From the NCBI GenBank assembly GCA_937910255.1, contig CALEOQ010000243.1, forward strand, positions 1 through 25,521: DNA of 25,521 nucleotides, in the 5' to 3' direction. The notes under the pieces were generated by a model. That model was not told the origin of the DNA. It saw only the letters and a list, made by a program, of their open reading frames with translations, and did no database searches. Made by a program: the position numbers and the translations under genes. Within the stretch, counting starts at the first letter, position 1. The number at the start of each line of letters is the position of its first letter. The stretch comes from an uncultured Caulobacteraceae bacterium (GTDB lineage Bacteria; Pseudomonadota; Alphaproteobacteria; Caulobacterales; Caulobacteraceae). Positions 6,915 to 14,759 of this stretch are shown one piece after another.

Positions 6915-8117
6915 ATGTCGAACATCGCCGAAGGCCCCGCCCCCTCTCTCGCCGGTCCTGTCTCGCAGCTGGCGCGCCGGGCCTCGGCCGTCGTCGAGAA
7001 CCTGCGGGACAGCGCGCGCGCGGCGCGGTCTGGCGAGCGCCGCGAACCGATCTTCTCGATCAGCGAGGCGGCCGAGCTGGTGGGCCGCACACCGGCGGCG
7101 ATCCGCGACGCTGAGAAGGACGGCCGACTGCCCGAGCCGCCGCGCACCGAGACCAACCGCCGGGTCGGCTACACCTTGGCCCAGGTCAACGACATGCGTG
7201 GGGTGTTCGGCACGCGGCCTTGGCGCAAGCCCGAGGACCCCTGCGCGGTCATCGCCGTCCAGAACTTTAAGGGTGGGGTCGGCAAGTCCACCCTGTCGGT
7301 CCACCTGGCCCAGTACATGGCCATCCAGGGCTACCGGGTAGCGTTGATCGACTGCGACAGTCAGGCCTCCAGCACTACTCTGTTCGGCTATGTGCCGGAC
7401 CTCGACCTGACCGAGGACCAGACGCTCTATCCGTTCCTGCGCGAAGACGACATGCGCTCGCTCGACTACGCGCTGCTCGACACCCACTTCGATGGGTTGA
7501 AGCTCATCCCCGCCAACCTGCACCTGTTCCAATCGGAGTACGAACTCGCCGCGCGGATGGCGCGCGGGGGCGGACGGTTGCTCGACCGGCTGGCCCAGGG
7601 CATCGCTTCGATCGCCGACCAGTTCGACGTGGTTATCCTCGACCCGCCGCCGGCGCTGGGCGCGATCTCGCTGTCCGTGCTGCGGGCGGCGAACGCCCTG
7701 GTCATACCGGTGCCGCCGACGGTGATGGACTTCTCCTCGACCGCCGCCTTCCTCACCATGCTCGACGAGACGCTCAACACCCTGGCGTCGCGCGACATGG
7801 CGCCCGACCTCAACTTCGTGCGGATCGTCGCCTCCAAGGTCGACGAGAACAAGTCGATGCAGAAGGAGCTGCTCGCGCTGATGCGTCAGGTGTTCGGCTT
7901 GGCCATGATCCGGACGCCGATGAAGGACTCTGCTGAGATCGACAACGTCACGGCGCGCTTGATGACCGTCTACGAAATGAACAGTCCGATGACGAGCAAG
8001 TCGGTGCGCGACCGGTGCCTCACCTACTTGAACGGGGTCAACGAGGAGATCCTTCTCGACGTGCGCCAGACCTGGCCGAGCCATGTCGAGCGCCTGCGTA
8101 AGGAGGGCCATGCATGA
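6915..8117 (+). CDS. parA: ParA partition ATPase (type Ia, N-terminal HTH)
   Basis: A 400-residue deviant-Walker ATPase. Residues 47-95 form a MerR-like helix-turn-helix (FSISEAAELVGRTPAAIRDAEKDGRLP). The ATPase follows: Walker A FKGGVGKST (K119 signature lysine, K124), A' LIDCDSQAS (D146, D148) and Walker B DVVILDPPPALG. The long N-terminal extension marks the P1/RepA-like type Ia class, where ADP-bound ParA represses its operon. It moves ParB-bound plasmid copies over the nucleoid. parB follows 52 bp downstream, with a palindrome in the gap; operator-like repeats lie upstream. The start is the only ATG that includes the full N-terminal domain. Confidence 0.95.
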   Translation: MSNIAEGPAPSLAGPVSQLARRASAVVENLRDSARAARSGERREPIFSISEAAELVGRTPAAIRDAEKDGRLPEPPRTETNRRVGYTLAQVNDMRGVFGTRPWRKPEDPCAVIAVQNFKGGVGKSTLSVHLAQYMAIQGYRVALIDCDSQASSTTLFGYVPDLDLTEDQTLYPFLREDDMRSLDYALLDTHFDGLKLIPANLHLFQSEYELAARMARGGGRLLDRLAQGIASIADQFDVVILDPPPALGAISLSVLRAANALVIPVPPTVMDFSSTAAFLTMLDETLNTLASRDMAPDLNFVRIVASKVDENKSMQKELLALMRQVFGLAMIRTPMKDSAEIDNVTARLMTVYEMNSPMTSKSVRDRCLTYLNGVNEEILLDVRQTWPSHVERLRKEGHA

Positions 8118-8131
8118 CCCGGAAAAATGGA

Positions 8132-8149
8132 AATTGCACCGGTGCAATT
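8132..8149. repeat. Candidate parS palindrome 4, in the parA-parB gap
   Basis: A perfect copy of AATTGCACCGGTGCAATT lying 20 bp before the parB start codon. It could let ParB load inside its own operon or tune parB translation. Confidence 0.65.
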
Positions 8150-8169
8150 CGAGCAGAAAGGGCGCGCTC

Positions 8170-9210
8170 ATGAGCTCCAAGAACCGTTCCTTCGCCGCCG
8201 GATTGATCGACGCTCTCGATGATGCGGCGCCTCAGCCCGAAGCCCCGACCCGCATGCCGGTCGGCATCCTGGCCAGCCGCGAGAACCGCATGGCCGAGCT
8301 GGCTTCCGGCGCGGTCGTGGGGCGTGCGATCGAGCAGGTCGATCCGGCTCGCTGCCGACTCTGGAGCGAGCACAATCGCGACTACGCCGCGCTGGACGAG
8401 ACACGCTGCGCGGACCTGATCGAAAGCTTCAAGGCTCAGGGCCGTCAGGAGGTCCCGGCGATCGTCCGCCGGGTGCGCGGCGTGGCCGACATCGACTTTG
8501 AAGTCATCTGTGGCGCGCGCCGGCATTGGACCGTGACCTGGCTGCGCGCCCACAACTACACCGATTTCCGCTTTCTGGTGGAGGTCCGCGACCTCAACGA
8601 CGAAGAGGCGTTCCGGATTTCCGACCTGGAGAACCGGGCGCGCGAAGACCTGAGCGACATCGAGCGGGCGCGCGACTATCTGAAGGCCCTGGACCGCCAC
8701 TACGCCGGCCGCCAGAAGGACATGGCAGGTCGGCTCAATGTGTCGGAGGCTTGGCTCAGCCGCTATCTCGACCTCGCGCGGCTCCCCATCGATCTGGTGG
8801 CCGCGTTCGATGATCCCCATGAGCTAAAGATCAAGCACGTCACGCAGCTGAAGCCGCTGCTCAAGCCTGACGAGCGCGCGGGGCGGGTGCTGGCCGAAGC
8901 GGGCGCAATCGCGCAACAGAAAGGGGAGGGGACCGCTCTGAAGCCGCAGGACGTCATTCGCCGCCTCGCGGCCGCAGCCGACGCCCCCAAGAAGTCAGGA
9001 TCCACCAAGTCCTCCGGCAAGGGTTCCGCCGAGGTCGTTTCCTCGCCGACGGGCAAGCCGCTGTTCCGTGTCGACCCCAAGAACAAGAAGGAGGTCAATG
9101 TCACCCTCCTGCTCCAGGCAGGGGGAAGCCGAGCCGACGCCGAGCGAGCGTTCTCCGAGCTGCTCGCGCGGTTCTGGCTGCAGACCGCCGGGGACGCCAA
9201 GCCCGCCTAG
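8170..9210 (+). CDS. parB: ParB/RepB-type partition protein
   Basis: A 346-residue centromere-binding CTPase. The N-terminal half has the ParB boxes: ALDETRCADLIESFKAQGRQEVPAIVRR, VICGARRHW (the GxRR nucleotide box, R117/R118) and ENRAREDLSDIERARDY. An HTH follows at about 183-205 (QKDMAGRLNVSEAWLSRYLDLARLP), then a linker and a C-terminal dimerisation part. The ATG at 8170 has GAAAGG upstream and begins at the usual family N-terminus. An in-frame ATG further upstream would read through palindrome 4 and into parA. The nearby palindromes are the natural candidates for its binding sites. Confidence 0.93.
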   Translation: MSSKNRSFAAGLIDALDDAAPQPEAPTRMPVGILASRENRMAELASGAVVGRAIEQVDPARCRLWSEHNRDYAALDETRCADLIESFKAQGRQEVPAIVRRVRGVADIDFEVICGARRHWTVTWLRAHNYTDFRFLVEVRDLNDEEAFRISDLENRAREDLSDIERARDYLKALDRHYAGRQKDMAGRLNVSEAWLSRYLDLARLPIDLVAAFDDPHELKIKHVTQLKPLLKPDERAGRVLAEAGAIAQQKGEGTALKPQDVIRRLAAAADAPKKSGSTKSSGKGSAEVVSSPTGKPLFRVDPKNKKEVNVTLLLQAGGSRADAERAFSELLARFWLQTAGDAKPA

Positions 9211-9327
9211 TTCGCCTAACCCGGAGAAAGCGATAGAAAATATATACCTTTCTGCCATTTCGCCGAACTGGCGGCGCCGTGGCGAGACGTCCGCGCGGTC
9301 GCCTCCTTCAGCGAGCCTAAAGCATAA

Positions 9328-9355
9328 CTGCGCAGACCTGCACAATGCTGCGCAG
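9328..9355. promoter_or_regulatory. Paired CTGCGCAG sites upstream of the antitoxin gene
   Basis: The palindrome CTGCGCAG occurs at 9328-9335 and 9348-9355, exactly 20 bp apart, 40-67 bp before the antitoxin start. Two same-face palindromes are typical of an autoregulatory toxin-antitoxin operator. The -10/-35 boxes are not clear. Confidence 0.45.
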
Positions 9356-9394
9356 ATATGGACATTTCTTTGGATCGGAGCCATATTGAGGGTC

Positions 9395-10078
9395 ATGGAG
9401 ACCCGAAGGGCCACGAACCCCGCGCGCAAACAGCCTGATAGCCGCGCTCCGGCTCGCGCTTCGTCCGTGAAGATTGTGGGACGGGCGGCCGCCGCGCTCA
9501 GCGCCACGGCGGCGAAGCTGTCGGCCGATCAGCAGCGACTGGTGGTGCGATACCAAGCCAGGCTGCCAGACGTCATGGCCAAAGTGCTCGCACAACTCGA
9601 TGCGCCGGCGACCGCCAAGCGAATGGAGCTCACGCCGCAAGGCCCCGTTGAGGTCAGTCAAGGCGCCGGGATTAGCGACCTCCTGAGTGCGGAGGAGGGC
9701 GCGAAGCGTCTCCAGGCCTACGCGCTCGCCACGGGTGGCGATTGCAAGGCCTGGGCCGGGCCCACGGCAGGTCCGGTCGAGATCGAGCGCCAGCTGGGTG
9801 TTCCACGATCGACCTTGCACTTGTGGCAAGCCAAGGGCTTGGTGGTCCGGCTGATCGATGGCGTTCGAAAGCCTGTCTTTCCCCTTGAGCAGTTCGTCGA
9901 GTCGAAGCCAGTGGCCGGTATCGCCGACGTGCTCGAAGTGATCGGGGAGCCGAACACGACTTGGATGTGGCTGAAGGAACCCCATCCTCTATTGGACGGC
10001 GCGCCGCCGCTGGCGCGATTGAAGCGCGGCGCGCTCGCCGAGGTGATGAACGCGGTGCGCGCGAACTTTGATCAGTGA
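9395..10078 (+). CDS. Xre/MbcA/ParS-type antitoxin (DUF2384)
   Basis: A 227-residue protein. Residues 125-168 resemble a DNA-binding HTH (VEIERQLGVPRSTLHLWQAKGLV). The C-terminus, about residues 172-227, is the toxin-binding domain of the MbcA/ParS/Xre family: VLEVIGEPNTTWMWLKEPHPLLDG, then PLARLKRGALAEVMNAVRANF. Antitoxins of this type neutralise RES-domain toxins that modify NAD or other substrates. The toxin gene normally follows directly; here only a stub is seen at 10075. The ATG has GAGG close upstream; an in-frame TTG at 9386 is possible. Two CTGCGCAG palindromes upstream fit autoregulation. Confidence 0.75.
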   Translation: METRRATNPARKQPDSRAPARASSVKIVGRAAAALSATAAKLSADQQRLVVRYQARLPDVMAKVLAQLDAPATAKRMELTPQGPVEVSQGAGISDLLSAEEGAKRLQAYALATGGDCKAWAGPTAGPVEIERQLGVPRSTLHLWQAKGLVVRLIDGVRKPVFPLEQFVESKPVAGIADVLEVIGEPNTTWMWLKEPHPLLDGAPPLARLKRGALAEVMNAVRANFDQ

Positions 10079-10167
10079 GGCTTGATCCGACGACCCTTTC
10101 CGACCTGGCCATAGGGCTCGCGCCGACGGCCTATGTGCGGGTGACGCGGATGGTGCATGCCTCGACG
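10075..10167 (+). pseudogene. Probable stub of a RES-domain toxin gene
   Basis: A GTG at 10075 overlaps the antitoxin stop by four bases (GTGA), the normal junction in antitoxin-RES operons. About 30 residues follow with a RES-like opening (LAPTAYVRVTRMVHASTP), where RES proteins have a conserved Arg-containing strand before the ADP-ribosyl fold. After that the reading becomes Pro/Ser-rich low-complexity text, and a hairpin and an opposing gene occupy the place of the rest. I read this as a deleted toxin; similarity over 30 residues is thin, so it may be chance. Confidence 0.35.
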
Positions 10168-10222
10168 CCGCGGGGTTCGCCGCCCCGGACGAGCCCAGCC
10201 TCATCACCACACCTGACGCCGC

Positions 10223-10248
10223 GGCGCGGCGCCGTTGGGCGCCGCGCC
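10223..10248. terminator. Strong GC hairpin (11-bp stem)
   Basis: GGCGCGGCGCC and GGCGCCGCGCC pair perfectly around GTTG, between the antitoxin/toxin-stub unit and the convergent small gene. There is no T-run, but its position suits bidirectional termination. Confidence 0.45.
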
Positions 10249-10254
10249 CCTGGC

Positions 10255-10482
10255 TTAGTGCCGAGTGGTCTGCCCTTTGTGCAGCAGGGCATGGAAGTGA
10301 GCGATGGCGGCCGCCTCCAGCTCGAAAGCCGTGGCCGTGCGTTCTTCGTGGCGGTCGAGTTCCTCGGCGATCGCCAGGACGTCCCAGCACTCGGCGACCA
10401 CATACCAGCTGCCTGTGTCGTAGAAGTCGTGGGCATGTTGGAAAACCGCTTGCGCCATCGCCATCGTCGTCATCGTCGTCAT
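10255..10482 (-). CDS. Small hypothetical protein with repeated start region
   Basis: A 75-residue protein I do not recognise: MTTMTTMAMAQAVFQHAHDF, then an acidic/aromatic helical stretch (WYVVAECWDVLAIAEELDRHEERTATAFELEAA) and HFHALLHKGQ. No membrane segment or signal peptide is seen. The first codons are built from the 9-bp tandem repeat ATGACGACG, giving four in-frame ATG codons with GGGAG just before the first, so the start is ambiguous. Its upstream region is copy B of the leader found before ssb at 4163, suggesting shared control. The transposon end begins at the outer edge of that leader. Confidence 0.6.
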   Translation of the reverse strand: MTTMTTMAMAQAVFQHAHDFYDTGSWYVVAECWDVLAIAEELDRHEERTATAFELEAAAIAHFHALLHKGQTTRH

Positions 10483-10677
10483 CGTCGTCTCCCGCTCTGC
10501 TGCCGGATCGGCGGGCTCGTTCCCGCGATCTCGCGCCCGGCAAGGGTGGGGAAAGGGTGGGGGCCAAGGTCGGCGCCGATGGAAACCGGCCTGCAGCGCA
10601 GCGAAGGCCGTGAGGGTCCGTCGGCGACGCCTCGCCAGCAGCGAGGTCGCCTTGGCTCATGACCGGCCCGCCCTAGG
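10483..10677 (-). promoter_or_regulatory. Structured 5' leader, copy B, cut by transposon insertion
   Basis: A diverged copy of 4164-4367. The identical 30-bp block is at 10581-10610 and the 16-bp block at 10663-10678. Stems CCTCGC/GCGAGG (loop TGCTG) and CGGCCT/AGGCCG are retained on the minus strand, while loops differ from copy A. Homology to copy A stops exactly where the transposon begins, so sequence beyond this point, possibly the promoter, has been replaced. Confidence 0.55.
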
Positions 10678-10844
10678 TGTAGCGGCGCGCAATAGTGAAC
10701 GGCTCGACGCGAGATACAAGGCGTGTTTCGACGCATATTAGCTGAGACGTCTGTGCCTACTCGGCGCACATTGTGTGAGACTGAAACCACAATGGTTGAG
10801 ACCGACGCGCGCTATTTGAGACCGACGCACGGTCGATGAGACGC
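10678..10844 (+). repeat. Left terminal inverted repeat
   Basis: About 167 bp matching the reverse complement of 17965-18131 with scattered mismatches and no net length change. It contains TGAGAC at 10743, 10776, 10797, 10817 and 10837 (spacing 33, 21, 20, 20), the form expected for transposase binding sites. It ends at the last codons of the ATPase gene. Confidence 0.9.
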
Positions 10845-10845
10845 T

Positions 10846-11817
10846 TCAGAGCGGCAGGCCCGCGGCGCGCATCTCCTCCATCAACTCCGTCGAGCGGGCG
10901 GGATCGAGCCCGCCGCGGAACAACTGCCGGATCTCTGCCGGCTTGGCGTCGAACAATTCCGCGAGAGACTTGAGATCGTAGCCGTGCCGCGTCAACTGCG
11001 GCTCTAGATCGTCGGCGCGGCGCGACAAGACGGTCTCGACGATCGCCTTGTCGATCGGCTTCACGCCAGCCTCGAAACCGGCCTCGAACACCCGCACCAG
11101 CGAACTGCTGAGCTGCAACGGCGTCTTCAGACGCACCGCAAGCAAAGTGGCGGCTTCCTCTGTGATGACGTCTTCAGGTTGGGCGTCGGAGTGGAGGGAA
11201 CTCTTGAGGGTCCAGTCGAGAAAGTCACGCTGCCGTTCGCGCAACCCTCCGAACTCGAAAACAGTCGTCCGGTCGCCGACCTCTTCCATGCTGGGCCGCC
11301 GCAGGTCATTTTTGAGCTTGGGGTGGCCGACCAGAACGACGGAGAGTTGTCCGCCGCCTTCCACGACGAGTTCGATGAGACGTTTGAGCGCGGTCAGCGT
11401 CTTGGGGTGCAAGGCGTGGGCGTCGTCGATGAATAGGGCCACTGGCTTCTTGGCCTTGCGAAACAGTTCCTGAAGGTCGCGCTCACGTCGTTCACTCTGG
11501 CGGGAAATGACGACGGCCTTGTCCGACGACAGATCGTAGAACAGTGCGGAGATCAGCAGGGGAACCGTGATCTTCACCTTGTCCACCGTCAGGGACCTGG
11601 AGACGATGACCCGCCCTTCACGCTCAAGTTCGGTCCGAAGCTGACGCGATAGCACCGTCTTGCCGGACCCGATGACGGCGGTGAGCGCGATCAGCCGACC
11701 GCGCATGATCGCTGTGCGCAGGTCGCGCGAGATCTGAGCGTGGTGATCAGTCTCGAAGAATTCGACATCGACCGGCGATCGTTCGAGGCCGTAATATTCC
11801 ATCACTTCGGTCAGCAT
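10846..11817 (-). CDS. TniB/TnsC-like AAA ATPase of the transposon
   Basis: A 323-residue transposition ATPase. The N-terminus MEYYGLERSPVDVEFFETDHH resembles ExeA/TniB proteins. Walker A is AVIGSGKT (K53) and Walker B is VALFIDDAHAL (D131, D132), with sensor region LSVVLVGHPKLK and an arginine-rich LRERQRDFLDW. The C-terminal part ends in a helical domain (PQLTRHGYDLKSLAELF). Such ATPases select target DNA and activate the DDE transposase. Its ATG overlaps the end of the transposase gene by seven bases, so the two are co-translated. The final codons abut the left terminal repeat. Confidence 0.88.
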   Translation of the reverse strand: MLTEVMEYYGLERSPVDVEFFETDHHAQISRDLRTAIMRGRLIALTAVIGSGKTVLSRQLRTELEREGRVIVSRSLTVDKVKITVPLLISALFYDLSSDKAVVISRQSERRERDLQELFRKAKKPVALFIDDAHALHPKTLTALKRLIELVVEGGGQLSVVLVGHPKLKNDLRRPSMEEVGDRTTVFEFGGLRERQRDFLDWTLKSSLHSDAQPEDVITEEAATLLAVRLKTPLQLSSSLVRVFEAGFEAGVKPIDKAIVETVLSRRADDLEPQLTRHGYDLKSLAELFDAKPAEIRQLFRGGLDPARSTELMEEMRAAGLPL

Positions 11818-13478
11818 CCGTAGAGCCCTCCTCGGCGCCCTTGGGGAAATCGCTCGCGTATCGCCGCCAAAATCTCCGGCCTAGCCAGCGTCCGGCGAAG
11901 CAGGTCATCGACAAAGCGGCGGTCGTCATCGGACAGCTTGGCCAGCGGGAAGCGCACTTCGTCAGCGATGGCCCGCCGGGCCGCCAGAACGCTCGGAAAG
12001 GCCAACTCGTGGAAGGGGTCGGGGTCGCGGAACGGTCTGGATGGAAGCGCGGCCGAATCCTGTTGAACGCCGATCATCACCACATCGTCTTCGCCGCTCA
12101 GCGCCGAACGCGGGAGCTTGAGCTGCGCCGCCAGCTCTCCGACCTTGTCGGCGCGAACCTCGCGACGACCCTTGCGATGTTTTCGATAGCGATGAAGGGG
12201 GATCGGGCCACCGACCGGGGTGTAGGGTCCGAAGCGCTCCTCGCCCTGTTCGACGAATAGCTCCTGATCGAAGAGGCCCCACCAGACGACAACGGTCTCG
12301 CCCGCCAGGTCAGGATCGACCTCATAGGTGACGCCGGCCACCGTGATCCGGCAGTCGATGCCGACCGCGCGTCGTTCGGGTTCACGGGCGAAGGTGCAAA
12401 ACCGCTCCCAAGCGCACATCTGGCGCACGCCATCGGGCGGCAGATTGCCGAGCCAGTCATGAAGGCGGCTGTGCGGCTCGGATCGATGATCGCCGCTGTT
12501 GTAGGTGGCGATATAGCGGGCGAGCCAGCGGTTGGCCTCTTCCTCGGTTTCGGGCTGATGGAAGTGATAAAGCGTTTCGTGGGCGTCCTTCACGGTCCTG
12601 AACGGCCGCTCGACCTTGCCCTTGGCCCGGGCTGTGGTCCGCCGGCCATCGCTACCGGCTGGCATGTGGATTATCGCCTCGATGTTGAGGCTCTCCATCA
12701 CGCGCTGAAACACCCCGGATTTCGCGACCGGGCCATTGTCGAGATAGAGCGTCGTGGGGACGCCCTGGAATGGATTGGCCTCGTCCGGCTTGGCCGACAT
12801 GGCGTTGAACAAGAAACGCAGCGCCGATTCAGCGTCCTCGCCATAGACACAACGATATTCCTGATAGGCGACGCCGGAGCGGTCATCGACCACGCTGAAC
12901 AACATCAGCGTCGGCGCGCCGTTCCGATCAGGATCGATCCAGGGCGGGACGGCGAGTTGCTTCAGCTCCGAAGGGCTCATGTCGAAATGCCACAACGCGT
13001 TCGACTGCTCGGCTTGAAACCGCACTGCTGGCGGCGGCCGGGTCATCCGCTCGTTGTCGTAGCCGAGGCGACGCATGTGACGGTTGATGGTCGAAGCGGT
13101 CAGCTTGCCAGGTGGAAGCTTCTGCAGGCCGTCCGGGGTCTCGACCCCATGCTTCTCTAGTAATTCGAGAATGCGGACCGTTGAGAGATGTCGCCCTTTT
13201 CGGTTGGTGGTTCGCACCTTCATCGCCGCGATGATCTCGCACCAACCTTCGACTTCGGCGCCCGACAAGACCCGCGGCCGGCCACGGTCGGCGCGATGTG
13301 CATGGCGGGGATGGCCGCCCCCACGGAGCAGACGATACAGCGTAGCCCGGCTGACGCCGTAGAGCGTGCCGGTGGAGAGCAAGAGTTGCTGACGATCAGG
13401 GTGTTTGGCCGGCAAGGCGGCCAGACGCCGACGGAGCATCACCAGCGCCTCAACGGGGACGCTGGTGCTCGGCGCCAT
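11811..13478 (-). CDS. TniA-like DDE transposase (integrase core, Mu C-terminal type)
   Basis: A 555-residue transposase. The N-terminal 150 residues hold helix-turn-helix segments (GTLYGVSRATLYRLLRGGG; LTASTINRHMRRLGY) for end binding. The rve core has D166 in LWHFDMSP, D247 in LYLDNGPV and E290 in AKGKVERPFRT. A beta-rich C-terminal domain (ITVAGVTYEVDPDLAGETVVVWWG) matches the Mu-type barrel, followed by a charged tail. It would cut and join the TGAGAC-bearing ends. Its ATG shares one base with the resolvase stop (TGATG), so resolvase, transposase and ATPase form one coupled operon. Confidence 0.92.
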   Translation of the reverse strand: MAPSTSVPVEALVMLRRRLAALPAKHPDRQQLLLSTGTLYGVSRATLYRLLRGGGHPRHAHRADRGRPRVLSGAEVEGWCEIIAAMKVRTTNRKGRHLSTVRILELLEKHGVETPDGLQKLPPGKLTASTINRHMRRLGYDNERMTRPPPAVRFQAEQSNALWHFDMSPSELKQLAVPPWIDPDRNGAPTLMLFSVVDDRSGVAYQEYRCVYGEDAESALRFLFNAMSAKPDEANPFQGVPTTLYLDNGPVAKSGVFQRVMESLNIEAIIHMPAGSDGRRTTARAKGKVERPFRTVKDAHETLYHFHQPETEEEANRWLARYIATYNSGDHRSEPHSRLHDWLGNLPPDGVRQMCAWERFCTFAREPERRAVGIDCRITVAGVTYEVDPDLAGETVVVWWGLFDQELFVEQGEERFGPYTPVGGPIPLHRYRKHRKGRREVRADKVGELAAQLKLPRSALSGEDDVVMIGVQQDSAALPSRPFRDPDPFHELAFPSVLAARRAIADEVRFPLAKLSDDDRRFVDDLLRRTLARPEILAAIRERFPQGRRGGLYGC

Positions 13479-14128
13479 CAGCCAGCCACTTGAAGCTGGC
13501 GCGGCCGAACTGCCGCTGGCGCATCGAGTAGGGCCTGGCCCGCCGCCTTGGGCGTTCCATCGCCGTTGACGTAAACATAGAGGGTCGTGGTGGTCAGACC
13601 CAGGCGGCGGGCCACCTCCGTGGCTTTGGCCTCGCGGTCAGCCATCGCCGCCATGGCCATCATCAACGTCGCCCGGTCCATCTTGCGAGGTCGGCCGCCC
13701 ATACGTCCCCTGGCCCGCGCTGCGGCCAGGCCTGCGTTGGTCCGTTCTGAGATCAGCTCGCGCTCAAACTCGGCGAAGGCCGCAAAGATGCCGAACGCCA
13801 AGCGGCCGTTGGCCGTCGTCGTATCGATCTGCGCGCCAGCTCCGGCGATGACCTTCAGGCCCACCCCGCGCGTCCGCAACTCATCGACAGTGTTGACCAG
13901 GTGGCGGAGATCTCGGCCGAGCCGGTCGAGTTTCCAGAGCACCAAGGTATTGCCAGGCTGGAGCGCCTTGAGGCAGGCCGCCAATCCCGGCCGATCATCA
14001 CGCCGGCCGGAGGCCAAATCCTCATAGATGCGGTCAGGTTCGACGCCGGCTGCGGCCATGGCGTCACGCTGCGGCGCCAACGTCTGGCTCCCGTCGGCTT
14101 TGGACACGCGAACGTAACCCACCAGCAC
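13478..14128 (-). CDS. Serine resolvase of the transposon
   Basis: A 216-residue small serine recombinase. The nucleophile is S9 in VGYVRVSKADG. Other family points are YEDLASGRRDDRPGL, LVLWKLDRLGRDLRHLV, and ANGRLAFGIFAAFAEFERELISERTNAGLAAARARGR at the start of the long E helix. The C-terminal HTH (EVARRLGLTTTTLYVYV) binds res. It would resolve cointegrates from replicative transposition. First gene of the leftward transposition operon; the candidate res region lies just upstream. Confidence 0.93.
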   Translation of the reverse strand: MLVGYVRVSKADGSQTLAPQRDAMAAAGVEPDRIYEDLASGRRDDRPGLAACLKALQPGNTLVLWKLDRLGRDLRHLVNTVDELRTRGVGLKVIAGAGAQIDTTTANGRLAFGIFAAFAEFERELISERTNAGLAAARARGRMGGRPRKMDRATLMMAMAAMADREAKATEVARRLGLTTTTLYVYVNGDGTPKAAGQALLDAPAAVRPRQLQVAG

Positions 14129-14298
14129 CCGGCCGCTCCGTCAGAAAAGACAGATCGGAGGGTGCAAGCTTGCGATCATTTCCGCAACGGGTTTTCTGGT
14201 GGCGCAGGATCACTCCTGGGCCAATTGCGGCGACCGTCAGGAAACCGGCCGTTTTCCTGGGGGGTGACGCGGGCGAGCCCATTGGCGTGATTAGCGTC
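14129..14298. other. Candidate res site upstream of the resolvase
   Basis: A gene-free stretch between the divergent resolvase and cargo. It has GCAAGCTTGC (14164-14173, perfect palindrome) and CAGGAAACCGGCCGTTTTCCTG (14238-14259, palindrome with one mismatched pair). Resolvase genes normally have res immediately upstream, and dyads of this kind could be subsites. Assignment is by position only. Confidence 0.45.
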
Positions 14299-14362
14299 TC
14301 AATGACGTCTCTGGTTTCGCGCGGCGCTGAAAGGCCAGGGCAATTGTTGCTGCGATTTCGTT

Positions 14363-14759
14363 GAGCTGCGCGAGGAACTGTTCGCCTGGAACTCCATGGT
14401 CCTGCACGAGGTGCATTTCGAAGGCTCGGCGAACGTGGCGCGCCGGTCGCACCGCTCGCGAGCGCCATCGAACGTGACTTCGGAAGCCACGATAGCTGGG
14501 CGGCGGAGTTCGCCGGCATGGGCAAGGCGCTCGGCGGCGGTTCCGGCTGGGTTCTGCTGGCCTGGAGCGAGCGCGACCAGCGGCTTGTCCATCAGTGGGC
14601 CTCCGACCACACCCAAATCGCCGATGGCCGGCCGCTGCTTGCTTTGGACATGTACGAGCACGCCTATCACATGGACTACGGGGAGCTCACGTCGACGCCT
14701 ACATGAAGGCGTTCTCCTGGGGAGGCGACAACGCGCGCTTCGCCCGCGCCGTCGCCTGA
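14363..14759 (+). pseudogene. chrC: chrC-like Fe/Mn superoxide dismutase, 5'-truncated and frameshifted
   Basis: Three frames join to give the C-terminal two thirds of an Fe/Mn-SOD. Frame one reads LRELFAWN-like text (LREELFAWNSMVLHEVHFEG). From about 14449 the next frame gives APLASAIERDFGSHDSWAAE, GKALGGGSGWVLLAW and the metal motif DMYEHAYHMDYG. From 14691 a third frame gives VDAYMKAFSWGGDNARFA and the stop at 14757. At least two frameshifts and loss of the N-terminus make it non-functional. chrC of known chr operons (TnOtChr) is an SOD beside chrA, which fits this place before chrA. Confidence 0.8.

Noticed and set aside
6906..8180. A 424-codon minus frame over parA
   Set aside because: Antisense of a gene with full ParA motifs.
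10301..10600. Continuation of the putative RES toxin as a 195-codon frame
   Set aside because: After about 30 residues the text is low-complexity and runs through a hairpin, the antisense small gene and the leader repeat.
12459..13160. A 233-codon plus frame over the transposase
   Set aside because: Antisense shadow; no domain, while the minus strand has D166, D247 and E290.
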